From: Burkholderia lata
GTDB lineage: Bacteria; Pseudomonadota; Gammaproteobacteria; Burkholderiales; Burkholderiaceae
DNA length: 64,000 nt
Reading direction: 5' to 3'
NCBI RefSeq assembly: GCF_902499335.1
Contig: NZ_CABVQK010000020.1
Coordinates: 1-64,000 of the forward strand
In this document: in pieces, positions 27,001 to 34,618 of the stretch
Position numbering within the stretch: position 1 is the first letter of the stretch
Layout: each line of letters begins with the position of its first letter
The notes under the pieces: model-generated
Databases searched by the model: none
What the model saw: only the letters and a program-made list of their open reading frames with translations
What the model was told of the DNA's origin: nothing
Translations under genes and position numbers: made by a program

Positions 27001-27441
27001 GCGAATTCGAGCGACGGCGGCCGCCAGAACGTGGTGTCCGTCGGCAGCGATACGCAGCAGCGCCAGGTCATCAACGTGGCGCCGGGTACGCAGGGCACCG
27101 ATGCGGTCAACGTGAACCAGCTGAATGCGGTGCAGTCGACGCTGTCGACGGCACTGTCGGGCCAGCAGGCGCAGATCAACTCGCTGGGTTCGCAACTGCA
27201 GCAGACCGACCAGATGGCGAAGCAGGGTATCGCGGCCGTCGGCGCGATGGCGTCGATCCCGCAGCTCGATCGCGATGCCAACTTCGGGATGGGTGTGGGT
27301 ACGTCGACCTTCCTCGGCCAGAAGGCGATGGCGGTCAACATGCAGGCTCGCATCACGGACAACCTGAAGGCGTCGATCAACGGCGGCTTCAGCGGCGGTC
27401 AGAAGGTGATCGGCGCCGGCATGCTGTACCAGTGGAAGTAA
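21055..27441 (+). CDS. Trimeric autotransporter adhesin (YadA/BpaA type, T5cSS) with a giant Ser/Thr repeat stalk
   Basis: 2128 residues. The N-terminus is an extended signal peptide region (MNKIYRSIWNEALGVWVATSE), followed by the hydrophobic core ending in NEAWA near residue 82. A short Gly/Thr/Asn-rich domain (about 83-165) and a neck-like KITSLAAGTNPTDAVNFSQL lead into about 1420 residues of an 18-residue repeat (SLSTSTSTGLSSANSSIT and variants). After it comes a YadA-type head (about 1650-1830; AVAIG, AVALGNAS and similar repeats), then necks (ITNVAAGR..STDAINGSQL; VINVAPGTQGTDAVNVNQL). The C-terminus is a YadA anchor (MASIPQLDRDANFGMGVG to GAGMLYQWK). The anchor trimerises in the outer membrane and displays the fibre. 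An EAL gene follows closely; three response regulators and H-NS lie nearby. Confidence 0.95.
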   Translation: MNKIYRSIWNEALGVWVATSELTHARGKASKSACLQESGNSTGQSASCVQTMRFRQGVLGFLAVAGILTAGVLPNEAWAGAIGNCNGGTTTTTGLTGTNAGWTTNYWSGNEGNCGTGTGVIISENGGANGGLTGTSAYLWVGATANNATGTITLYGPSGISLKGVTSLNNNKITSLAAGTNPTDAVNFSQLTSLSTSTSTGLSSAVSSITSLSTSTSTGLSSVSSSITSLSTSTSTGLSSASSSITSLSTSTSTGLSSANSSVFSLSTGLSSANSSVTSLSTSTSTGLSSANSSITSLSTSTSTGLSSANSSVSSLSTGLSSANSSVTSLSTSTSTGLSSANSSITSLSTSTSTGLSSANSSVSSLSTGLSSANSSITSLSTSTSTGLSSANSSITSLSTSTSTGLSSANSSITSLSTSTSTGLSSANSSITSLSTSTSTGISSLSTSTSTGLSSANSSITSLSTSTSTGLSSANSSITSLSTSTSTGLSSANSSITSLSTSTSTGLSSANSSITSLSTSTSTGIGSLSTGLSTANSSITSLSTSTSTGLSSANSSITSLSTSTSTGINSLSTGLSSTDSTVSSLSTSTSTGLSTANSSITSLSTSTSTGLSSANSSITSLSTSTSTGLSSANSSITSLSTSTSTGLSSANSSITSLSTSTSTGLSSANSSITSLSTSTSTGISSLSTGLSSTDSTVSSLSTSTSTGLSTANSSITSLSTSTSTGLSSANSSITSLSTSTSTGLSSANSSITSLSTSTSTGLSSANSSITSLSTSTSTGIGSLSTGLSTANSSITSLSTSTSTGLSSANSSITSLSTSTSTGLSSANSSITSLSTSTSTGLSSANSSITSLSTSTSTGLSSANSSITSLSTSTSTGINSLSTGLSSTDSTVSSLSTSTSTGLSTANSSITSLSTSTSTGLSSANSSITSLSTSTSTGLSSANSSITSLSTSTSTGLSSANSSITSLSTSTSTGLSSANSSISSLSTGLSSTDSTVSSLSTSTSTGLSTANSSITSLSTSTSTGLSSANSSITSLSTSTSTGLSSANSSITSLSTSTSTGISSLSTGLSSTDSTVSSLSTSTSTGLSSANSSITSLSTSTSTGLSSANSSITSLSTSTSTGLSSANSSITSLSTSTSTGLSSANSSITSLSTSTSTGLSSANSSISSLSTGLSSTDSTVSSLSTSTSTGLSTANSSITSLSTSTSTGLSSANSSITSLSTSTSTGLSSANSSITSLSTSTSTGLSSANSSITSLSTSTSTGLSSANSSITSLSTSTSTGISSLSTGLSSTDSTVSSLSTSTSTGLSSANSSITSLSTSTSTGLSSANSSITSLSTSTSTGLSSATSSITSLSTSTSTGLSSANSSITSLSTSTSTGLSSANSSISSLSTSTSTGLSSATSSITSLSTSTSTGLSSANSSISSLSTSTSTGLSSATSSITSLSTSTSTGISSLSTGLSSTDSTVSSLSTSTSTGLSSATSSITSLSTSTSTSVTSLSTGLSSTNSTISSLSTSTSTGIGSLSTGLSSTNSSILSLSTSTSTGIGSLSTGLSSTNSSITSLSTSTSTGIGSLSTGLSSTNSTILSLSTSTSTGIGSLSTGLSSTGSSITSLSTSTSTAIEAAKTHYYSVNDGGAQGANYANSAATGMYSLAAGVAANAAGASSVAVGYGSNAQSDGAVAIGQSASATGGKAVSIGSGNTASGDGAVAIGDPSIATGTGAVAMGADDTATGTGAVALGNASTATGNSALALGNSSQATADNTIALGNQATASAIGAQAYGSGATASAANALALGSNATANVANSIALGANSVTGNAVGVSSVTVGGVTYAVAGANPVGVLSVGSPGAERQITNVAAGRVSATSTDAINGSQLNATNSAVSTLSTGLNATNSNVTALATSTSTAISSLSTSTAASISALSTGLNTTNASVASLSTGVTNINNQLNQLSTLMNNTPQTGNAAGIAADMNGTGIDKPTVTAGSNSVAIGANSSDGGRQNVVSVGSDTQQRQVINVAPGTQGTDAVNVNQLNAVQSTLSTALSGQQAQINSLGSQLQQTDQMAKQGIAAVGAMASIPQLDRDANFGMGVGTSTFLGQKAMAVNMQARITDNLKASINGGFSGGQKVIGAGMLYQWK
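21622..25890 (+). repeat. 54-bp tandem repeat array encoding the 18-residue Ser/Thr stalk unit
   Basis: Dozens of copies of a 54-bp unit containing tcgctgtcgacgtcgacc and tcggcgaacagctcgatc type words. They are interrupted by shorter units (SLSTGLSSTDSTVS, TSTGINSLSTGLS). The unit includes overlapping GTCGAC sites. The array is a clear substrate for slippage and recombination. Because the repeat has no stop codons in antisense, a long false frame runs on the minus strand. Confidence 0.95.
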
Positions 27442-27536
27442 TCGCATGTTCATGCACGGCCGCCGGAAAGCCCGGAGCGGGAGCAAGGTCGTATCAGCAG
27501 GCACTGAAATCTTGAGTGCATGCATTGGAGATCGCT

Positions 27537-28340
27537 GTGGATGGTACGGCCGTGCGTTGCAACACTAATGATCTTGTCGAAGACGCGGAGCGTGGATTGG
27601 TTCGGAAGGAGTTCTTCTTTGCCTATCAACCCAAGCTTCGCCTTCAGACCGGATTGCTGTCCGGATTCGAGTCTTTAATACGCTGGCGTCATCCGGAACA
27701 CGGTGTGTTGATGCCGGCAGCGTTCATCGACCTTGTCGAGAATTCGCATCTGACATGCCGGTTTACTGACTATGTGATCGCGGAGTCCTCACGTGTGCTT
27801 GCCGGGTGGGCTGAGCTCGGTTATCGCGATTTATCTCTATCTGTAAATTTGCCCGCTCATGAAGTTACGCGACCGGAGATGGCAGGAAGACTATCGCGCG
27901 TTCTGGATTCCTACGGAGTCTGTGCCGGGAATTTCCAAATTGAACTGACGGAGTCCATCGATCCCGGCCCGATCGACGCACTTGCCGCTGCGGTGGCATC
28001 GATCCGGGATCTCGGAGTGAGTGTTGCAATCGACGATTTTGGTTCAGGATGCTGGTCGCTGACCAAATTGCATTGTCTGGCAGTCGACACGCTCAAGCTG
28101 GATCGATCCTTCATGCGTGACGTTCATGAAAATGCTGAATCGAGAGCGATGGTCGAAACGCTCGTCGAGCTCGGGGTCCGCTTGAAGAAGAACGTCGTCG
28201 TGGAAGGTGTCGAAACCAGCGCGCAATTCGAGTGGCTGAAAGCATTCGCGCAGATTGATTGCCAGGGATACTACATCTCTGAACCCGTTCGAGAGGATCA
28301 GATGAATCGATTGATCGAAGGGTGTGGAATTCCGCGGTGA
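27537..28340 (+). CDS. EAL-domain c-di-GMP phosphodiesterase
   Basis: 267 residues from GTG 27537, chosen because GGAG (27527-27530) sits 6 nt upstream; GTG 27516 is an alternative. It is a stand-alone EAL domain with the catalytic set apparently complete: ESL motif (GFESLIRW), Asn in LSVNLP, Glu in IELTES, the DD of IDDFGSG, Lys in LKLDRSF, Glu in VVEGVET and Gln in DCQGYYIS. No sensory or membrane domain. It hydrolyses c-di-GMP to pGpG. Located 95 bp behind the adhesin on the same strand, it may link adhesin expression or biofilm dispersal to c-di-GMP; co-transcription is inferred. Confidence 0.9.
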   Translation: MDGTAVRCNTNDLVEDAERGLVRKEFFFAYQPKLRLQTGLLSGFESLIRWRHPEHGVLMPAAFIDLVENSHLTCRFTDYVIAESSRVLAGWAELGYRDLSLSVNLPAHEVTRPEMAGRLSRVLDSYGVCAGNFQIELTESIDPGPIDALAAAVASIRDLGVSVAIDDFGSGCWSLTKLHCLAVDTLKLDRSFMRDVHENAESRAMVETLVELGVRLKKNVVVEGVETSAQFEWLKAFAQIDCQGYYISEPVREDQMNRLIEGCGIPR

Positions 28341-28631
28341 GGGGAGGCGTCGCGGGTTCGGGTGGGTAGGGATGGCGGGGGCTTGGTAGGGGAGTAACGG
28401 ATTTGGCACTCGGCGGCATGGGTCGACATGGGCGGGGTGTCCATGCGATCCCGCCTGAAGTGATGAGGTTGCGCCGATGCCGGCATGTGCGCGATCGATC
28501 TTGCGCGGCATTTGCCTGGCGTAAGTGCTTGCTCAATTCATCGAAGGCGCGCGATCAAATTGCCATGTGGCGCATCAAAACACGCGGCGCAACCTTCAGT
28601 CGATATCGCAAATCGAAGCCGAAAAGTACGA

Positions 28632-29315
28632 TCAGGCCGATGCTCGCGAGCGATGCGGCTCAAAGTCACGCGTAAAGCAGTCGCGTGTAAATGCGTCGAT
28701 ATAGTCCATCATCATGTCGGATGCGCGTCCGGCTTCCTGTTCGTCACCGTCAGCGACTGCACGCGCGACTCTCGTGTGCTGCAGGCTTGCTGTCGGCAAA
28801 TCATCCAGCTGCTTGTGATACATGAAATAGAAGCGCCGTGACAGCGCATGTAACGGCGCAATAGCCTCGGCGGCGAAGCGGTTCCGAGAAAACTGCGCGA
28901 TGAGCTGATTGACGGAATAGACGCCTCTCAAATAGCCGACGACGTCTCGTGATTCGCCTGCCGCGTCGAGTTTTTCGGCGATTTCACGGATCTGCTCGCG
29001 CTCCTCGGGCAATGCTCGCCGTGCAGCGCGTTGTGCAATGAGACGTTCAAGTTCACGCCGCGTTTCGAGCACGAGCAACTGATCGTGAATGTTCGGGACG
29101 GTGATCATGATGCCGTGTCGCGGAACGATCTGAAGGAGATGCGAAGCGGCCAATCGTTGTGCGGCCTCGCGAACCGGCGTTCTCCCCGTATTCAGCTTTT
29201 CTGCGAGCGATGCCTCGGACCAGACGCTGCCGGGCGCAAGCTCGAGCGTGACGATGAGTTCTTCGAGGTTCTGGTGAGCCTGTTCGGCAAGGGTGCTGCC
29301 CGTCAGTCCGTTCAT
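28632..29315 (-). CDS. GntR-family transcriptional regulator (FadR/FCD subfamily)
   Basis: About 227 residues from ATG 29315 (MNGLTGSTLAEQAHQNLEELI); an ATG at 29381 in the same frame would overlap the candidate operator. The winged helix is GSVWSEASLAEKLNTGRTPVREAAQRLAASHLLQIVPRHGIMI. A C-terminal all-helical FCD effector domain follows from about residue 85 (LETRRELERLIAQRAARRAL...). Two matching operator-like dyads lie upstream (29344 and 29452). The divergent target gene appears to be lost or truncated. Confidence 0.88.
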   Translation of the reverse strand: MNGLTGSTLAEQAHQNLEELIVTLELAPGSVWSEASLAEKLNTGRTPVREAAQRLAASHLLQIVPRHGIMITVPNIHDQLLVLETRRELERLIAQRAARRALPEEREQIREIAEKLDAAGESRDVVGYLRGVYSVNQLIAQFSRNRFAAEAIAPLHALSRRFYFMYHKQLDDLPTASLQHTRVARAVADGDEQEAGRASDMMMDYIDAFTRDCFTRDFEPHRSRASA

Positions 29316-29343
29316 GTGCGTAAGTGATCGCTGCAGGAATATC

Positions 29344-29357
29344 ACTAACATATTAGT
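29344..29357. promoter_or_regulatory. Candidate GntR operator 1
   Basis: ACTAACATATTAGT has perfect ACTAA / TTAGT half-sites. It is 29 bp upstream of the GntR start, a position suited to autoregulation. It matches site 2 in reverse complement except for one base. Confidence 0.55.
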
Positions 29358-29451
29358 CCGGTCGTCCCCTGTTTTCAACACAAGGTAAAAGGGGCAGGGT
29401 CAAGGAACGGGTTTACCCCTCTTTGATCTTCGGCAAGCGATTCGATATTCT

Positions 29452-29470
29452 ACTGATATGTTAGTAACAT
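29452..29470. promoter_or_regulatory. Candidate GntR operator 2
   Basis: ACTGATATGTTAGT (29452-29465) matches the reverse complement of site 1 at 13 of 14 bases. It overlaps a perfect 13-bp dyad ATGTTAGTAACAT (29458-29470) and lies just before the short frame at 29480. Confidence 0.55.
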
Positions 29471-29479
29471 CTGAGTGAC

Positions 29480-29536
29480 ATGCCTAATGGGTGGGCCGTG
29501 TTGCGCAACGCCACGGTGAACCTCCCGGCTCGTTGA
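29480..29536 (+). pseudogene. Possible N-terminal stub of an amidohydrolase-like gene
   Basis: ATG 29480 opens a frame coding GWAVLRNATVNLPAR before a TGA at 29534-29536. The LRNATVNLPA wording resembles the first strand of cytosine-deaminase or amidohydrolase proteins. It sits right behind GntR operator 2, where a divergently regulated gene is expected. Nothing after the stop looks like the remaining enzyme. The call rests on 18 residues and on context. Confidence 0.3.
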
Positions 29537-29716
29537 CAGCGAGTCAGGGTTGGAAGGTTGCGTGGCGATTGGGTTGTGAGGTTGGTGTTGAGGTGAGATT
29601 GGTTTCAATCGATCGGCAGCGATTAAAAATAAGACGTCATGTTTGTACCGGTGTATGCAGGCGATCGATTTGGAGTGCGATGTAAATCATTCGGGTCGAC
29701 GAAGGCTGGGGGTGTT

Positions 29717-30487
29717 ATGAGTATCTTGTTGGTGGAAGGGGATCCGGGGCAGGCGTCAGCGTTTGAAATGGCGCTGCGAGGGGCGAATCGGGAAATTTCC
29801 CGGGTGTGCGATAGCGCGCGAGCCGTCCAGTTTCTTAAAAGGGAGATGGTCGAACTCATCGTGCTCGATTGGCGGATTCCGGATGCCAACGGCCTGAATT
29901 TATTGCACTGGATCCGGGCTAACGTCGGAGACGAACCGGCCGTCTTGTTCCTGGCTGCGAGAACGCTTGAAGCAGATGTCGCGGCCGCGCTGGACGCAGG
30001 CGCCGACGAGTACATCGGTAAGCCGTTTCGCGAGATCGAGTTGGCCGCTCGCGTCAATGCGCTGTTGCGTCGAAAGGGCCGCAACAAAAGACTCGATAGC
30101 AGGGTCGAAGTCGGGCCGTATGTTCTGAATCCGCTTGCGCGCACCATCGCGCTGCACGGAAAAATCATTGATTTGACGGCAAAGGAATTTGCGCTGGCAA
30201 ATTTCCTGTTCAATAACATCGGGAGCGTGCTTTCGCGGGATTCGTTGTCGACGCTGGCGTGGGGGCGGGCGCTGGATGGAACTTCGCGGAGTCTCGACAC
30301 TCACATCTACCGGCTTCGACAAAAACTGGCGCTTCGTCCGGAAAACGGGCTTCAACTGTGCGCCGTGTATACGCATGGCTACCGGCTCGACACGGTCGAC
30401 GAATGTTCGGCGGTGGAGAGTTTTGCGGTCCCTGGCCAGGTGTCGCAGCGTGCCATTTCCGAGAGTCCGGCGCCCGCGCTGCTGTAG
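29717..30487 (+). CDS. OmpR/PhoB-family response regulator (paralogue 3) with degenerate receiver
   Basis: 256 residues from ATG 29717 (MSILLVEGDP), with GGGGGTGTT just upstream. The phospho-acceptor D51 and K102 are kept. However, the second acidic pocket residue is Gly (E7-G8 instead of E7-D8), and the conserved Thr/Ser at position 80 is Ala (VLFLAAR). The winged helix (DLTAKEFALANFLFNN, GTSRSLDTHIYRLRQKL) is intact and nearly the same as in the 16053 paralogue. DNA binding should be preserved, while normal phosphorylation-dependent switching may be weakened or lost. No kinase nearby. Confidence 0.92.
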   Translation: MSILLVEGDPGQASAFEMALRGANREISRVCDSARAVQFLKREMVELIVLDWRIPDANGLNLLHWIRANVGDEPAVLFLAARTLEADVAAALDAGADEYIGKPFREIELAARVNALLRRKGRNKRLDSRVEVGPYVLNPLARTIALHGKIIDLTAKEFALANFLFNNIGSVLSRDSLSTLAWGRALDGTSRSLDTHIYRLRQKLALRPENGLQLCAVYTHGYRLDTVDECSAVESFAVPGQVSQRAISESPAPALL

Positions 30488-30847
30488 AAAGTTCCGGGAA
30501 ATTCGTCCGTTCAACGGGGCGAGGGTGCCGCCGCGAGCCCACATCGTGAGCGTAATGAAGTGTCCGAGCCCCATTTAATTTGCTTGGGTGCACCTTGATG
30601 CACGGGATTTCCCTGAGGTACCGTGGTCGCCGGGGAAGATCCGTGACGACGGCTCGAGCAAGCGGCTCAGGGCATCTTCCAGGCTCCCTCCGACTCTCGG
30701 GCGAGAGTCTCGCTAAGTTATTGTTTTTGCGGGATATGCTTCCGATTGCCCTGCGTCATTCAGGACGTCTCGGGCACTGGCCCAAGTGAGCAGGGCTCAA
30801 GGTTGAGCGAGCCTCGACGGCCCGAAAAAAACCGCCAATCGCCCTTC
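30488..30847. other. Gene-free stretch before the groESL promoter
   Basis: No convincing gene. It marks the right edge of the accessory region; from 30848 the conserved groESL control region begins. Confidence 0.45.
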
Positions 30848-30876
30848 TTGAATTTGTCAAAACCCGTCCATATAAT
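30848..30876 (+). promoter_or_regulatory. Sigma70 promoter of groESL
   Basis: TTGAAT (30848-30853), exactly 17 bp, then TATAAT (30871-30876). The -10 box abuts the CIRCE element, so HrcA binding would block transcription. Confidence 0.9.
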
Positions 30877-30902
30877 TAGCACTCGCTGCACGAGAGTGCT
30901 AA
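30876..30902. promoter_or_regulatory. CIRCE element (HrcA operator)
   Basis: TTAGCACTC (30876-30884), 9-nt spacer, GAGTGCTAA (30894-30902): the perfect consensus. Confidence 0.97.
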
Positions 30903-30975
30903 CAATTCTCTGCCGGGCGATAAGCCGGGCAGATTCCCTAAGCGTTCTTCAATCTCAGTCAAGAGAGGAGTGAAT

Positions 30976-31269
30976 ATGAACCTTCGTCCTTTGCACGATC
31001 GCGTGATCGTCAAGCGCCTGGATCAGGAAACCAAGACCGCCTCGGGCATCGTGATCCCCGACGCCGCTGCTGAAAAGCCGGACCAGGGTGAAGTCCTGGC
31101 CATCGGCCCGGGCAAGCGCGACGACAAGGGCGCCCCGATCGCGCTCGACGTGAAGGTCGGCGATCGCGTCCTGTTCGGCAAGTACGCAGGCCAGACCGTG
31201 AAGGTCGACGGCAACGAACTGCTGGTCATGCGCGAAGAAGACATCATGGCCGTGGTCAACGCGAACTAA
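30976..31269 (+). CDS. groES: Co-chaperonin GroES
   Basis: 97 residues from ATG 30976 (MNLRPLHDRVIVKRLD) with GAGAGGAG upstream at 30963-30970. It has the mobile loop (EETKTASGIVIPDAA type) and the C-terminal KVDGNELLVMREEDIMAVVN. It caps GroEL during ATP-dependent folding in the cytosol. The groEL gene follows after 46 bp. Confidence 0.98.
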   Translation: MNLRPLHDRVIVKRLDQETKTASGIVIPDAAAEKPDQGEVLAIGPGKRDDKGAPIALDVKVGDRVLFGKYAGQTVKVDGNELLVMREEDIMAVVNAN

Positions 31270-31315
31270 GCGTCCACCGACGGTACATATTCCCAAGAAT
31301 TCAAGGAGTTAGAAG

Positions 31316-32956
<1,641 letters not shown>

Positions 32957-33010
32957 TCGACTTCGGTCGATTGTCCGGAGCGCGCAGCGATGCGCGTTCC
33001 AGCCAAAAGA

Positions 33011-33040
33011 AAAGACCCGCAGCGATGCGGGTCTTTTTTT
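33011..33040 (+). terminator. Rho-independent terminator of groESL
   Basis: AAAGACCCGCA (33011-33021) pairs with TGCGGGTCTTT (33026-33036) around GCGA, followed by further T to 33040. It could also work for the minus-strand operon that ends at 33064. Confidence 0.9.
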
Positions 33041-33063
33041 ATGGATTCGCAGCGCGATCGTAA

Positions 33064-33513
33064 TCAGAAGCCCGGCAGGTAGCACGAAGTGTCGTCGTCT
33101 TCATCGTGAAGGCCGTAGCTGCACGCGAACGGATCGTGCCAGCCGTTGTTGCGACCGTTGTAGAGATAGACAGTGTTGTCGTTCGATGCCCATGTTAGCG
33201 ACGCAGTGCCGCTGGAGTACGCGCGCCACCTCCCCGAACTACCGTCCGGGAACGAAATCGTGCCGTCCGAAAAGCAGGGCGAGTAGTAATCGTGGGCGAC
33301 AAACTTGCCGTCAATTGGCGCGGCTCTCGAAAAGAACCGCTTCAGTTGCGCGACGGTCGGTGTGAAATTCTTGCACGCGCCCCTGGTCAGCGGGTCGTTC
33401 GGGGTCGACGTCTGGCCGGATTGCTCGACAGTCACGGCGCTCACCTCTCTGGCATGGCAGAGGGCGATCGGGACGCACAACACAACCGCCGCGACACATT
33501 TGGCTCGAACCAT
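33064..33513 (-). CDS. Small secreted protein, probable periplasmic immunity protein for the amidase
   Basis: 149 residues with a signal peptide (AAVVLCVPIALCHA). The mature part has five cysteines (GACKNF, SPCFSD, FACSYG, TSCYLP and one near the signal), which suggests disulphides in the periplasm. The fold is not recognised. It starts 4 nt after the amidase stop. A small exported protein directly behind a peptidoglycan-cutting effector is the usual place of the immunity gene. The role is therefore inferred from context. Confidence 0.6.
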   Translation of the reverse strand: MVRAKCVAAVVLCVPIALCHAREVSAVTVEQSGQTSTPNDPLTRGACKNFTPTVAQLKRFFSRAAPIDGKFVAHDYYSPCFSDGTISFPDGSSGRWRAYSSGTASLTWASNDNTVYLYNGRNNGWHDPFACSYGLHDEDDDTSCYLPGF

Positions 33514-33517
33514 TGCG

Positions 33518-34132
33518 TTACTCCCACAGTGCCGTGCTTGCCTCGGTGGCGTTCTTGCGCCCGACTTCCGGATGCCGATATACCTCTCTCATCTCGACAT
33601 TCAGCGTCTCGGACAATTCGCGAACTAGCCATTTGAGTGATGAATTCTGTTCGGTCGTGACGCTTTCATAAACCGGTTCCGCGTTTTTCTCGTCGGGGTA
33701 GTACATGCCAACGAGTTCGATTCCGATTGCGTCAGAGTTGGATGGATAGCGGTCTGGAAACGCTTTCCGGGATTCGTAACGATGGGACGCGGCGGGGCCG
33801 GTCTGATACGCACGCCTTGCCGCCCGGAGGTCAGCGGTCGAGCACTTGAGTGTGCTGATGCAGCGTGACTGTAACTTGCCGACGTGATTGGTGATTCTGT
33901 TCAGGGATGCGGTCTGATAGATCGTCCCATCTTTGTCGATCAGGAAATGGGCGCCGTTTGGTACGTGCTTGGCGTTGCTGTAGCTATTGAAGGTGCTTGA
34001 GACGGTGGCGCCTCCGGTTTGATGGACGACGATACCGTTCACGTGTTCCATCGGCCCACGTTCGATAGATGAATATATTCTGACGATCACGCGATCGGCA
34101 TCGACATGGCCCTGCTTTGAAATGAAAAGCAT
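33518..34132 (-). CDS. N-acetylmuramoyl-L-alanine amidase (Amidase_2 fold), probable type VI secretion effector
   Basis: 204 residues, no signal peptide. The Amidase_2/AmpD pattern is HVNGIVVHQTGG (first zinc His), GAHFLIDKDGTIYQTA, SDAIGIELVGMY and VYRHPEVGRKNATEAS (second His, Lys). The Asp that is the third zinc ligand in AmpD is not seen at the expected place; Glu of TEAS may replace it. The RBS GGAG is 6 nt before ATG 34132. With no own export signal but sitting 15 bp behind hcp, it is likely carried by Hcp/T6SS to cleave the peptide-glycan bond in a rival's periplasm (compare AmpDh3 of Pseudomonas). Confidence 0.8.
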   Translation of the reverse strand: MLFISKQGHVDADRVIVRIYSSIERGPMEHVNGIVVHQTGGATVSSTFNSYSNAKHVPNGAHFLIDKDGTIYQTASLNRITNHVGKLQSRCISTLKCSTADLRAARRAYQTGPAASHRYESRKAFPDRYPSNSDAIGIELVGMYYPDEKNAEPVYESVTTEQNSSLKWLVRELSETLNVEMREVYRHPEVGRKNATEASTALWE

Positions 34133-34147
34133 GACTGACTCCGATCC

Positions 34148-34618
34148 TCAGGTCGTTTTGCCGGTTTTGATGTCGTATCCTGCTGCGACCGTTTCGCCGT
34201 TCCCACCCTGGGCATTCTGAACGACATATTCCTGCCGGATGCTGGCGAATGAAAGTTGGAACTCCTCTCGCGGCCTGACCATGTTCAAATTGGCGACCGA
34301 ATTGATTCGCGTGATCAATACCTTATCCATCGTGATCTTGAGATATTCCAAGGGTATGCCGCCGCCGGCCTTGCGCATTACCAAAACGGCGTTCTCGATG
34401 TGATTTCCTTTCAGGCAATGCAGCATGAGGATCGGCGATGCACGATCAACATAATGTTCAATGGTCAGGTCATTGGCCGTGCACTTGCCGCCGGTGCGCG
34501 TGGTTGACGACTGATCTGCGGACCAATCCCACGCCAATACGTCGATCTCGTCCAGATGCAAGGCGTCTTGAGATTCACCCCTGATGCCGGTCAGTTTCAG
34601 GAAAATGTCCTGCGCCAT
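34148..34618 (-). CDS. hcp: Hcp-family type VI secretion tube protein (orphan)
   Basis: 156 residues from ATG 34618 with AAGGAG 7 nt upstream. The Hcp1 text is clear: MAQDIFLKLTGIRGESQDALHLDEIDVLAWDWSADQ, EHYVDRASPILMLHCLKGNHIENAVLVMRKAGG, PLEYLKITMDKVLIT and REEFQLSFASIRQEYVVQNAQGG. Hcp hexamers form the T6SS inner tube and can chaperone small effectors. No other T6SS structural genes are in the window, so this is an orphan hcp-effector cassette that would use an apparatus encoded elsewhere. Confidence 0.92.
   Translation of the reverse strand: MAQDIFLKLTGIRGESQDALHLDEIDVLAWDWSADQSSTTRTGGKCTANDLTIEHYVDRASPILMLHCLKGNHIENAVLVMRKAGGGIPLEYLKITMDKVLITRINSVANLNMVRPREEFQLSFASIRQEYVVQNAQGGNGETVAAGYDIKTGKTT

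Noticed and set aside
29491..29685. 64-codon plus-strand frame between the GntR gene and response regulator 3
   Set aside because: Composition unlike protein and overlapped by a better-explained stub and leader; no RBS.
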